A stretch of 64,000 nucleotides of DNA from Dirofilaria immitis (lineage: Eukaryota > Nematoda > Chromadorea > Rhabditida > Onchocercidae): positions 496,001 to 560,000 of the forward strand of contig JAKNDB010000054.1 of assembly GCA_024305405.1 (NCBI GenBank), in the 5' to 3' direction. Within the stretch, counting starts at the first letter, position 1. Each line of letters begins with the position of its first letter. Positions 17,501 through 30,400 of the stretch are shown in pieces. The position numbers and the translations under genes are program-made. Under the pieces are notes generated by a model. It ran no database searches, had not been told where the DNA came from, and saw only the letters and a list, made by a program, of their open reading frames with translations.

Positions 17501-18896
17501 TGCAAAACATTTTCATTTCAGCTTCGACTTTCACTGACACCTATTTTAAAGATTATTTTAACAACTTTATTAACACTAATTATATATATCTTATCAATAT
17601 TATCATGTTGTGCACCATGTTGTTATCATTATATCTGTAGCCCAAGAAGTTTCTATCATCGTCACAAATGCTCAAGTTCATTTGTCAGGTATTTATATTT
17701 TATGCTGATATATTGCAGCATTCCAATACTTAAATATTCTTAATTAATTTCAATATAATTATTAGAAAAAAATTTATTGATTAAAATATTTTTCATTTAT
17801 TAAAAATATTAAATATTTTTTTTTGAAGGTTTTTTTCACAAGGATTTCATTGGACAATATTTATAACATCATTAATTTCAACAACAATATTATTTACTTT
17901 AAATATTATCATATTATCATCCGTACATGGTCTTGGTAATAATCAAATAACATTTGAAATAAGTCATGTATGTTTTAATTCTTTCTATTTTGCTTATCAT
18001 TAATACTTATCAAATTTTTATTAATTTAAAATATTTAATTATTATTAAAAATAAATAAATATTGTACTAATTAGTCAATTTGGAGATTTTTATCGATTTA
18101 TTAACCAATGTGATTAACTGTACACCTGGCCAGATAAATTAACTATACTTGGCCAGGCGAAATAAACTATACTTGGCCAGGTGAAATAACTATTACTTCG
18201 ATATTGTAAATATTTACATAGACATTTTAATGTTTAAAATATTTTCAACAGTATATAATTGAATATGTATATTTCAGATTTGCATAGCAGTTTCGCCAAC
18301 TCAGAAAACAATTCAAGCAAGCATTGAAACAAATTATAAAGAACATTTAAGTACATCAGAAATAGGATATACATGTAAACCTATTTGGGAAGAAGGTGCT
18401 TTTAGGTTTGGATTTAATAGACAAGAAGCTGGAACTTGGCAAACACGAATAACATTAAATGGCAAATGGATTCTCGTAAATTTTATAATTTTTAAATACA
18501 TTCATTTAAATTTCATTTTCAATAAGTAATGCTAAGCTAGGCTATTCAATAAGTAATGTTAGACTAGGCTGTTTAATAAGTAATGCCAAATTAGGCTATT
18601 CAATAAGTAATGTTACTAATTCAATAAGTATTGCTAAACTAGGCTAATTCAATAAGAATACTACTGCTAAACTAGGCTATTTAAAATTATCACAAATTTT
18701 TCATGGTAAAGTTGAAATTATAATTTTGAAGAATAATCATTTTATCTAGGCTATTTCAACAAAAATCATGATGGAATATGAAAGTGATCGTCAGAATCCT
18801 CATCATACATTATATTACGACTATGTATTATTACAAGATAAAAATTCATTATCACAAAGTTATACTTGTATACCTGGAAATAAAACAGATTGGTAA
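11541..18896 (+). CDS. Unassigned multi-pass membrane protein, ten exons
   Basis: Predicted product of 485 residues, complete and in frame. Exons: 11541-11688, 14523-14675, 15895-15959, 16349-16456, 16718-16899, 17248-17398, 17522-17688, 17829-17967, 18278-18475, 18750-18896; all junction phases agree. The first 49 residues are Ser/Thr/Pro/Leu-rich without a signal peptide (MSTTEAISSDSINPTTTLSS). Six or seven hydrophobic spans follow: near 57-75, 105-120, 127-150 (FRIAFLFMMLHDMPLTIINF), 160-186 (WPLVISSLATTISIIWRL), 272-295 and 330-355. Between spans is a polar stretch of about 85 residues (NGGRLNDYDELWPVRYSV). Cysteine clusters occur in LACCGTCLC (about 80) and SCCAPCCYHYIC (near 295). The last 130 residues are hydrophilic with two cysteines and end CIPGNKTDW-stop. 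I do not recognise the family. A role at a membrane is all I infer. Confidence 0.75.
11689..14522 (+). other. Long first intron of the multi-pass gene
   Basis: A 2.8-kb intron starting G|GTCAGT and ending GCGATCAG. It holds AT-rich sequence, short ATTG repeats at 12516-12530 and 12608-12628, a TC-rich tract (13271-13312) and a 33-codon ORF at 13402-13503 (MSEKTIHSIKRMKF...DSFY) that starts 11 nt after an acceptor-like TTTTTAG. I cannot say whether that ORF is an alternative exon, a nested short gene or chance. Confidence 0.45.
18118..18190. repeat. Intronic CTATACTTGGCCAGG repeat, three copies
   Basis: In intron 8 of the multi-pass gene the motif (ACTATACTTGGCCAGGYGAAATA) occurs twice exactly and once in degenerate form. 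It is GC-richer than its flanks. Confidence 0.7.
18517..18690. repeat. Intronic degenerate 27-bp tandem repeat
   Basis: Copies of AATAAGTAATGCTAAGCTAGGCTATTC fill most of intron 9 of the multi-pass gene. At least five copies with substitutions and gaps are visible. The element CTAGGCTATT also forms the exon 10 acceptor context (ATCTAG|GCTATTTC), so repeat copies resemble the splice acceptor. Confidence 0.75.
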
Positions 18897-21042
18897 TTGC
18901 TAAAAAAATTTTTGTTTAATTTTAAAAATTTTTTATTATTAAAATTTACTAACAATCAATTTGAATATTATTATCATAGATATATCCATTTTAAAGAAAC
19001 TTTAACAAATATTTAATTAATACATATTTTTAAAAAAATTTTCAAATTTTAAGTACTTCTGCTTATTCTTATATAAACATATATTTTTATTGAAGTTTAC
19101 CTGTCTTCATTTTATATTTAATTGAATCAAATTTCAGAATTTAACCTGTTATTCTCGATATTGAATATGGATAATTTTATTTTATCCATTCAATTTAATC
19201 ATGCTAATATTTAGAAATCAAATTGCAACAAGTTCACAAATCAGATCAATGAATTATATCTTATTCTCAATAGTTCTCTCTTATAATTCAAATTTAATTA
19301 TGCTAATATTTAATATTCAAATTTTAGGAAATTCATAAATCAAATCAATGAGCTATCATGGCCATACTATACAGCATGTGATCGTGCATGGACGATCAAA
19401 TGGATTGTTTTGATCGATTGTAATTTGTACAATAAAAGAAATTATTTACATAAAAATTACTATGTTGATTATGTTTTCTTTTAAAATGTTTCTTTTTTTC
19501 TCCCTTTCTTTTTCTATTATCATTACTATTTACATATCTCTTTGATTGTTTATTTATTTATATTTTTTTCTCACTTTTATCACTAATTTTATTTTTTTCA
19601 TTTCTGATTGATTGATGCACTAATTTCTCTAATGATAAAGTTATAAAATCTTAATCTTAAATTTATTCATTTGCAATCCTAAGCCAGAAATATTATCATC
19701 CTGCACTTTCGTTTTTCTCGAGAAAATACGGGTCAAAAGACAAACTTCTAAATGGTTAAAGTTAGATATCATAAATTTACACCTACAATTTATAACTGTC
19801 AATTTTATACCAGCAAAGTAAAAATTTATTTTAAATTTGATTCATATTTGCAATCGAAAATAAAACTTCGAGCTGATTAATCGTTTAATTTTATCATTTC
19901 AAGAAATTGATAATAAAGTTTTTGTTCGAGATATGATCGAGAGATATTTTGATCGAGATTTTTATCGAATGTCAACTTCATTTAATTCACTATGCTTTGA
20001 TATTCTGTATTGTGAATAAACAATAAAATTTGTATAACTTTTCGATACATTTAAATGAATTAAAATTTAATCGTGAATTATAAATGTATTATTAATCCTA
20101 ATCTATCAATCAATAAATGCAGATAACGAATAAGTCTTTGGTGATAATGAGTTATCATGATATTTGATAGATATGAATCATTCACATTTGCAAAAAGATT
20201 TACATTTACAGTAATATTTCATTTATTTAAATTACTGACTACGGTAATTCTAAAATTGTTTGAATAAAACATATTTCAACAAAAAATCAATCAAATAATA
20301 ACTATTACAAAATGACTCAATCAATCAATCAATCAATCAGTAATAATAAAAAAAATTTTGATTTATTTGCTAGAAAAAACGTACGAACAGTTCCAGTATT
20401 ATGACCTAAAATTCAAACCTGAATTATTAATGGTTGTTTGGCTATTTTAATTAATTCAATTTTGCTCCGAAATAAACGTTAATTTTTGGTATATTTTTTA
20501 CAAAATTTATAAATATAAATCAAAAGAGATTTATTAAATGTCATAGAACAAATTTTTTAATTATTGATAATAATGAAAGATTTTTGTTTAATCATAAAGG
20601 ATTATCATTCATTGATAATATTTAATATTTCATAAATCGCTTATAATATTTAAAGATTTCTCGAATAATTGATAGTTTGAAAAGATTTTTCTTTTCATCA
20701 GCAATATTCAAAGATTTAATTAACCATCGATATTTAAAAATTTTACCAATCATTGATAATTTTTCAGAGATTTATCTCTAATCATTGATAAATATATTCA
20801 TAGATTTGTCTAATCATTGATAATATTCAAAAAATAAGCAATATCTTCAATCCACATCACTTCAACAACAGCCGTCAGTTGCGGATGCGGTTCGAACAAT
20901 GGAAACGTACGTTTGCAGTTGTTATCAGCGCATTAGTTTGACGTAATACTCGAACATATGCCTTTGTCCAATCATTCATTTCATTTTATTTCAAATTTTT
21001 CCTTATTCTTATATATCTTTTTGTCTTTTCAATTTATTCTTT

Positions 21043-21350
21043 TCTTCTAATATTTAATAGATTAGGCAAATTTATAATAATTCAAAAGAATATTTGACAA
21101 ATATTAATCAGGTATAGGAATATTCGAGAATTCTTGACAAATTAACCAAAATGCGAGAATATCAAAGAATAATATATTATTATCTTGTATAATAAATTTA
21201 TTCAATTTATTTATTAGATATCTTTTCTTCTAATATTTAATAGATTAGGCAAATTTATAATAATTCAAAAGAATATTTGACAAATATTAATCAGGTGTGG
21301 GAATATTCGAGAATTCTTGACAAATTAACCAAAATTCGAGAATATCAAAG
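21043..21350. repeat. Direct duplication of about 125 bp
   Basis: Positions about 21043-21170 recur at about 21226-21350 with only a few differences (for example CAGGTATAGG versus CAGGTGTGGG). Between them is a short AT-rich spacer. The high identity suggests a recent local duplication. Confidence 0.85.
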
Positions 21351-22200
21351 ATTCATTCAAACTAAATATTATTTCATTTTATTAATTGTTTTTTCTTTTT
21401 TAATTCCTATAGTAATTTATGTTATTTATTTATAAATATTAACTTTTAAACTTATGGCATAAAGTCTTATGATAAAAAGTTGTTATTATTATTATAATAA
21501 TAAATAACTCTTTTTAATGTTCATTTTGGCAGGAAAAAAAAGTTGTACAAAGATTAAAATGGCATTAATTATTCTTCCATAATCCAATTAATAACTTAAT
21601 TAATTAAGTTATAGCTTTTTTTCTTGTACAACAAAAATAAGACGGAATTATTGCAATGAAAGACTAAAATCCGCCTTTCAGAAACTTTTTTTTCCTTTTA
21701 GTCGATTTTAACTAGCAAATGCAAAATCTTTGAACAAAATTGAACTATAAATTTTGCATGTTTAATATAATAATTAATATTTTCAATGCATTTATTAATA
21801 ATATTTTTCAGGCCAAGAAAATAAGTATTGATCATTTTGAATATCGAAAAGTTGCCAAGAATGTTGTGCATATCTCAGATATTTATAATTTCAAAAAATT
21901 TTCAACAAACCTTTTTTTTAATTTATAAAATATTTTAAAATAAATATTACTTTTCAAATTTTGTAAGTAAATCAAAGTTTGCAATAAATAACCTTTGTGA
22001 AGTCATATTTTTAAAAATTTTTTAAAAATTTTTTCAATTCAATTAGAATTTAAATATGTAACATACATACTGCTTATTTCTTAAGTATATTTCAGAAGAG
22101 AAGCGAAGATTAAATTCTTGAAAACTTAAGAATACATTAATAAATATCATATTATAATTTGCTCTTAATATTTTTTATACGAACTATTTAATAAGAATTA

Positions 22201-22647
22201 AATCAAAAATATATTACTTAAATTAATTTCTATCAAATACATACAAATGAATTATTGTTCATCAGAATTAGAAATATATTACTTAAATTAATTTCTATCA
22301 AATACATACAAATGAATTATTGTTCATCAGAATTAGAAATATATTACTTAAATTAATTTCTATCAAATACATACAAATGAATTATTGTTCATCAGAATTA
22401 GAAATATATTACTTAAATTAATTTCTATCAAATACATACAAATGAATTATTGTTCATCAGAATTAGAAATATATTACTTAAATTAATTTCTATCAAATAC
22501 ATACAAATGAATTATTGTTCATCAGAATTAGAAATATATTACTTAAATTAATTTCTATCAAATACATACAAATGAATTATTGTTCATCAGAATTAGAAAT
22601 ATATTACTTAAATTAATTTCTATCAAATACATACAAATAAATTATTT
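22201..22647. repeat. 65-bp minisatellite, about 7 copies
   Basis: Units start near 22201, 22266, 22331, 22396, 22461, 22526 and 22591. Internal copies are identical; the first and last differ slightly. Unit core: GAAATATATTACTTAAATTA. No open frame of note. Confidence 0.95.
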
Positions 22648-24489
22648 CAAAATCAAAATTTTGCAATCAATTTTGAAGGCATATAAAAACGATATTTTTC
22701 AAAAAAAATTTTTATAATTTTTCTTCTTAAAAAATTATTTTTAACAATTAGTAAAAGCATAGTGCAAGCAAATTTCTATGATTTTATCAATTCTCGAAGG
22801 ATGCGCAAATAATTTTATGAAACAATTAAACAACGATTCATTGAAAACGTAAACTGTCAAACTGATTATCATAAACTAAAAATTAATAATTAATGTTAAT
22901 AAAGAATATTTCCAATTATTAAAGCACATCGAGAATCTCGATTGCAAGAAATATATGTTTTTTCAGCTTCATTGACACTTATTACGCATTGAATGAATTA
23001 TTTATCAATAAATTATAAAACTTTCAAACAATCAAGTTTTCATTTACAAAACATTCAAAATGCTAAAACAATCATGTTTTAGCATTTTTTTCCCGATTTT
23101 TCCTATGATCTTATTGGCAATCAACTTTTTATATATTAATGTTTACCTGTGTGCTTGCATTTCTGATGTAATCATTTCGATACACCGTAATTTTTGGATT
23201 TATCACAATTTTTTTTAAAGTGATTTTTTTATCAAAGATTCATTATGCAATTCATTAATTCTTGACTTTTCTCGGATCTATTTTATTTTTGAAAAAATTT
23301 TTTTATAAAAAAATAATTAATATTTTCTTTTTATATTTTTAGATTTCATTTAATTTTTGAATAGTAAATATTGTTTTCAGATTCTTTGTCAAATTATTCG
23401 AAAATAAAACTTAGTAATATAAATTAGAAATATAGCTCAAATGAAGTCAATTGTGTGATTTGATTACTGAAATTTAGAAATATAGAATTATGAGAGAAAT
23501 TATTGTTCATCCTAGGCTATTAATAAAATGAAAAAATATTATTAATCCTAGGCTATCATTCATGAGAGAAATTATTGCTCATTCTAGGCTTATATTATTA
23601 CTTTCTCTTTGCAAGATTTTGATCATTTTATTAGTGATTATTGTTTTCTCTTCATTTTCTGCAAGTTTGTTGGATGAAGGAAAAATTTTTTTCAGCCCGA
23701 AAAAACACGAAAATAATTTCTGCATACTTTTTCTCTATGATCATTTTTTCCGCCTTCTTTGCTTTCTGCCAACTTAAACCTTTTAGCACCTTTTCAAGTT
23801 TTTCAAACTTTCTTTATCGTTTTAGTTTTCCATAGCACACTCTTCATTCTTCAACTACTTAGACAAGTATCACTCTCCATTATTTTCGATTTTTTTTTTT
23901 TTGAATTTCACTACTGAAAAGTTTCAGCTTACAATAATCCATAAATTGATGAAAAGTTTTGCAATAGACGCAAATTAGTTCCATTTAAAGTGAGAAAATA
24001 AACTTAATCGGCTGGAAAAAAATTAAGTTGAAAAATGTTATTCTCGAGAAATCTCGAATAATAATAGCAAATGATTAAATTTTCTCATTTTATAGCAATA
24101 AACAAATAAATTAATCCAGTAAATCAGCATTTATTAAATACGCTTAGTATTATTATAAATAAAAATTGTTCTTCAAAAATTTTAATTTAACACATTCTAA
24201 AAATTTTGAAAAAAATTAAAACGAAAAGGTTGAAATTGATAATTCAAAAAAGAACTTAGGAAGTACGCACGCATTTCGAATGTCTCATTGTAATTTCAAT
24301 TTTAAATATTTTCTTTTTAATAGATTATTAAGTAATAGATTAATCAAATACTCGAAAACATCATTTTAATCTATTTTAAAATATTAAAATTTAAAAAGAT
24401 TCATAATATACTATTGTTATATTCAATTCTTAAATCGTTCCAATCGAAATATATTTAAATCGAATATTTAAGTATTTGAAACGGAAGGA

Positions 24490-27400
24490 ATGAGAACTGA
24501 ACTTCAAATTGAACTTTTCTTATTGTTATCTTTACTACATATCACCTTTGGGAGTATTAATGAGGAAAGCATTGATAAGCAAAATAAATCATCTGATATT
24601 GAAGCATGTAAGTTTTTTCATTTTAAATTTTATCATTTGAAAGCAACAATTAAATTAATCAGAGATATTTGATTATCTAAGATTTTAGGCTTAAAATACT
24701 AGTAAAGTAAATTAAGCTTAGCTGGACAACAGATGATTGTATTATCATTGTTAAGATCAGTTCTTACAATGAGTGTACCATTCATCTTTTTCAAAATTTT
24801 CCATTGTTGAAATTGACATTTAAAATTTTAAAATTTGTTGAAGCTTTTTTTTTTAAATATAAGTATTATTTTTAGCAATAGAAATCGATAATCCACCATT
24901 ACGACAAACAACTCATGGCGGAATTTTGGGATATTATATGGAATTCAACAATACAATTGCTGAAGTTTATGAAGTTGTTCCATATGCGCAACCGCCTATC
25001 GGATCATTGCGCTTTGAAGTAAAATATGAAAATGATATATTTTGATGGAAAATATATATGTTAATGAATATAAATAACAAATGATATAAAATAGTTATGG
25101 CTAATGAAAACCTAGCAATTTGATACGGTTATCAGAAAATCTCGAGATGTATATATCAATGAAATTAGTTATTTCTTTTTTCAATCTAAAAAAAATTAAT
25201 AAAATTATTAGAAATAAATTTCGATTCTTCGATTAAAAAATTAAATTAAATTTGTTTAAAATTTTAATTATATTTAAATTATATATGAAGAGAGAGGAGA
25301 GAGAGAGAGAGAGAAAGCGATTTAAAGAAGAAAATAAGCATGAAAATCAGTATTTAAATATGAAATTATAAAGATAACTATAAAAATGATAAGTTTATAA
25401 AAATTATTTCTATTTAGATTTCCAAAATTTTAATTCATTGCTTAAAAATAATTTTAAAAATTAATTTTTTTATTTTCTATTAATTTAATAATTTAATAAA
25501 AAAAATTGATAATCAAATTTTTTAAAATTATTCGTTGAATTTTTAATTTCCTACATGCAATTTTGATAAAAATGTTAAATTTAAATTGTCAGGCAACAAA
25601 ACCATTGATCGGTTGGAATGGGACAAGAAATTGTGGCCGAGGTCGAATAGTACGATGCGTACAATTTGGCCAATATTCGAAGGAAGATGATGGTACCGAG
25701 GATTGCTTATATGCTACTATTGTAATACCTCATAAAAAAAGGTAAACTAATTAGAGATAACTATTTGTTACTTTATTAATTAATTATATATGCTAAAAAC
25801 AAATTAGGACATTTTCTTTCAATTTCAGGAAGTTGATAAGTTTTCTTGAGAAGTTATTGCGAAAATCCCGACTTCTAATAAAATATTAATAATTTCGCTT
25901 ATATCAAAATTTAGTCATTTTTGGTTAAATCGATGCCAAAATTCTTTTAACACTCTGTTCATTTTATTTTATTTGAAATTATTTATTTGAAAATATAAAA
26001 AGGTTTCGATTGATGCTCAAATTATATTTCACGTATTTCACGTGAATTTTTTTGTCATTATTTATTCCGTCATTTACATTCATTATTTGATCAAATAAGC
26101 CAAGTAAAGTATATTGTTTATATAAAAAAACATTTGATAAAATATCGAGATTGGCACAGGAGTTTAAAATTCTCGTATAATTCTTGACCATTTACAGGAT
26201 AGGAATAAGCTATATCCAATCCTAATTTGGCTACATGGAGGCTCTTTTCAGGTAACAAATATTTTTTTTGTAGAAATTAAAAATAAAAGTTTTTCATCTA
26301 AAATTTATTATAAAGGACAGTAATTTTGTTTATTTCACTGATAACTTTTATTTTTTCAGACAGGTAGTTCGAGTATTTCATCGATCAAATCAATTGTGCA
26401 AAATTTTGCCACAGAGAATATTATTTTTGTAGCCATAAATTATCGATTAGGCCCAATTGGTAGATACTTAAATTTAAATTTCTTTCATTCAAATCCATTC
26501 ATATATATATATATTTTATTGCAATTATTAATTTACATCTATTTCTATTAAAAAAAATTAAACTTTGATAATTTAAATGTTTATTAAATTAAATTTATAT
26601 TATTTGAATGATAATATTGATAACAAAGAAAGAGATAAATCCATCAATGAAATTACTATTTATTGAATATTTTTTCATTCGTGATATTCATCATTTCAGG
26701 CTAATTTACTTAGAAAGAATGGTGAGATTGTGGACTATTAATTTTGAGTTATTAATTGAGCTATTTAATAGGTTCGTCATTATTTCTGAGCTATTAATTG
26801 AACTATTTAATAAGTTTATTACTATTTCTGAGCTATTAATTGAGCTATTTAATAAGTTTATTACTATTTCTGAGCTATTAAATGGATATTATTATTTTAA
26901 TGAATAAACTAAGATTTCGATTAGATATTCTGTGAAATAAAACTAGATAATTTATTTTGAGAATTAAATAATTAAACAAGAATTAAGGATCAGAAATATC
27001 GAATTCTTCTTATCAAATTATTTTAGCTCAAAATATAATACATAACACTTATTTATTCCGTCACTCACATTCATTATTTGATCAAATAAGCCAAGTAAAG
27101 TATATTATTTTTATAAAAACATTTGATAAAATATCGAGATTGGCACAGGAGTTTAAAATTCTCGTATAATTCTTGACCATTTACAGGATAGGAATAAGCT
27201 ATATACAATCCTAATTTGGCTACATGGAGGCTCTTAGAAATCAAAATATTATCAGTGATGAAATGAATTGAGAAATGTGAGAAATAAAAAAGTAATACTT
27301 TATTATTTTAGGATTTCTAACAGCTGGTCATCGAGATTTGCATGGCAATTATGGGTTAGATGATCAAATTGAAGCAATTCGTTGGATTCGAGCAAATGCT

Positions 27401-30400
27401 CGAAATTTTGGTGGAAATTTGAATAATATTGTTGTTGGCGGTATGGGTGCTGGTGCCGCTTGCGCAAGTATTTTAGCTGTTTCACCAAAAACAAGAGGCA
27501 AGTTTGTTTAAAATTTTTGGAACCGAAATACTTAGGAAGATGAGGAGACGATAGAGCTTCTTACTTGCTTTATACTTAGAATATATGAACATTTCGTATA
27601 TATAAAAGAATACACGCTTATTCTAAGATAAAATTTACGTCAAATAAGTTTAATTACGTCATCTCGTCAAGCAATATATTTCGGAGTATTATGTTTTTAG
27701 GTTTATTTAACGGTGTCATATTGCGAAGTGGAAGTTCGATCGCTCCATGGGCTGTACGATCCATAGTCACTGAAAATTATTCCGCACGTTTAATAGATTA
27801 TTGCGGTTGCGGTTATAATCAAACTTTAGGAATGTTACATACGGTAGAATGTCTGAAAAAAATTTCAGTGAAAAAAATTACAGAAGGCATGGAAATATAT
27901 TGCAAAACTTGCTACTACTATTACTGTAAGTGATACGAAATATATGCAAATAGATCTTTCTTCATTATCATTTCATTATCATTACATTATCATTTCATTA
28001 TCATCATTGCATTATTATCATTTCATTAAAGCAAGTAATTTTAGGATAATGAGAACTACCTGATGCATACTACCTATTTTACACCAACTAGTGATCCATA
28101 TCGTATCGAAGCTAGTATTCTTCCTGGTAATCCAATGTCTATCATGCTTCAGAATCCACGAATGCCTCTATTAATTGGTGTAACAAACAGAGAAGTTGTT
28201 CAAATGACAAACGCATATATTCGTAAATTTACTATTACTTTTTTTTCTTTTATGATTGAAAAAATCAGTATCGGTCATGAAAGATTCAGAATCAATATAT
28301 CAATCATGAAGGATTCAGAATTATGTCATAAGTCCGAAGTTTTAGATACTTATTCAAATTTTTTCCTATGTTTAAATTACAGTAAACAGTAATCGTTATA
28401 TGGAAAATGGTGATTGGGATCTAAGCAATATTATACCTTCTTATTTGCATGCTAATTACAAACAGGTATTGATGAATAATATTTATAATCATATATATTC
28501 ATTAATTAAATATTAATTTATAAAATAAATATATTCGATCTCTATTCCTACAACAATTCCATTTAATTCATCTTAAAACTAATTTAAAATAAATTTAAAA
28601 ATCGTTAAGTTTAAAACAATTTTATATTATAAATTTTTAAATTTCAGGTTCAAAAAGCTGTCGAATATCAATATCTAAATGATTATCCACAAAATTTAAA
28701 TGAACTTGAACGACTTAATATTATTCTTAACATTTTATCTGGTAAAATATCATCATAATTCTTTGATAATAAATTGATTGATTTGTTGATAATAATCAAT
28801 TTCAGATAGAATATTTTTCATCTTCGCAAATGTCAAATGATGAAAAATATTGTTAATTAATTTGAATTAATTTCAAAAACGTAAAAACAAAATATCACAA
28901 TTTAAATTATTAAAAATTAAAGCATTAAAAATCATATTTAGTTTTGTTTATTGAATCTTAATATTATTAACTTTCTTATCCGTTTAATGATCAAAGGTCA
29001 AAAGTTCAAAGCCTGAAGAAAAATTATGTTAATCATTTCAGATCAACATTTCATTGCACCTGCAGCACGTGAAGCATTATTATATGCAGGAAAGAATCAT
29101 ACTGTTTATGCATATATATTTCAATATGAAAATGCTCAATTATTATCATCTGTTAAAAAATGGAATTCAACGTGGTAATTAATATTCGACGTCATATTAA
29201 GAAGCAACACGTTGTTTTTCTATTTTCATCAATTAATTATCTATTTTTCTTCCATCTAAAATCTATCGATATTAGTAGTAATTTTTAAATTATTGAAAAA
29301 TATATTATGATGATTGATTGATAAGATCAGATGAAATAAGCAATGAGACATTTTGCAGGAGCATCACACGGTAACGATTGTTCATTGATTTTTAATAATC
29401 CGACACTTTCCGATTCATCACTTAAAACAATTGAATGGAATGATGATGATCGAAAAATTATTCAACAACTTCTCAGTCAAATGACTAATTTTATTCGTAA
29501 AAGGTCAAAGGCCATAAGTTTATAATTTAAAATTGAACCAAAAATATAATATGAATTATCATTTGAATTATTGCAGTAATTAGAATAAGAAATTATAAAT
29601 TTATTTGAAAAATCTCGAAAAATAAAAGGAATATATTTTAAAAATGATATTTTTTAAATTTTTGACAAATAAATTTATCAAAATTTTCTAATAAAAATGA
29701 AATATTTCGTAATAGCTGAAGAAAAAAATTGGAAATTTGTTAAATAAATTTTAATATTTTTCCAAAACTTACTTTGAAGTTTTTTTTTTTTTAGGAATCT
29801 TAGTGAAAATGGTTTTGAGCGTTTTCGAACGATTTATCGTATTGCAACACCGATCAACTATAGGAATATTACTAATCCGGTAGAATTTTATAGTAATGTA
29901 ACCGGATTTTGGCATGAAATAATCCCAGCTATTGAACAGTTACATATTACGCCACAATATCGAATACTTTTACAACCTTGTACTATGTGTCAATATCCAT
30001 ATAAAATACCATTTTACATTATCCTTACCGTATTGGTAAGTTTCGATATCTGCCAATAAATTAATCAAATTGATATCTGATATCTAATTATTATATCAGT
30101 AATTATCCAAATATCTTGTTTTGTTTTTTTTCGACTGAAATTTTCAAGATTATAAATTAAAAAAATAAATCATTAGATTATTTAAAGAAAAAAAAGATCA
30201 TAAAACAAATCAATAAAATGTTATCATTTATGAAACGATAATTGCTATTGAATAATGTATGCAATAGTATTGCCACTATTATTTTCTATGATCCAAATAT
30301 CCCTTTCAGCACAGTTTCAAAATCCATCTAAGTAAATGAATGATATAGGATGAAAATTGATAATCAAAGAATAATCAGTAAATCAGTAGATATCAGATTT

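Larger units (their letters stand above)
18897..24489. other. Gene-poor stretch between two plus-strand genes
   Basis: Holds the 3' flank of the multi-pass gene, a 125-bp duplication, a 65-bp tandem array and a small GC-richer island near 20865-20965. An AATAAA is present at about 19430. The frame at 23562-23777 is hydrophobic but low-complexity and overlaps degenerate CTAGGCTA repeats (23440-23590), so I do not call it a gene. Confidence 0.5.

Noticed and set aside
20880..20915. GGTTCGAA resembling a tRNA T-loop
   Set aside because: No T-stem or acceptor stem pairs around it and no D-arm upstream; not a tRNA.
22201..22647. Tandem array considered as a CRISPR-like array
   Set aside because: The whole 65-bp unit repeats with no variable spacers, and the genome is eukaryotic.
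23562..23835. Hydrophobic frames resembling membrane proteins
   Set aside because: Two overlapping frames of low complexity next to degenerate repeats, with no splice context or conserved motif.
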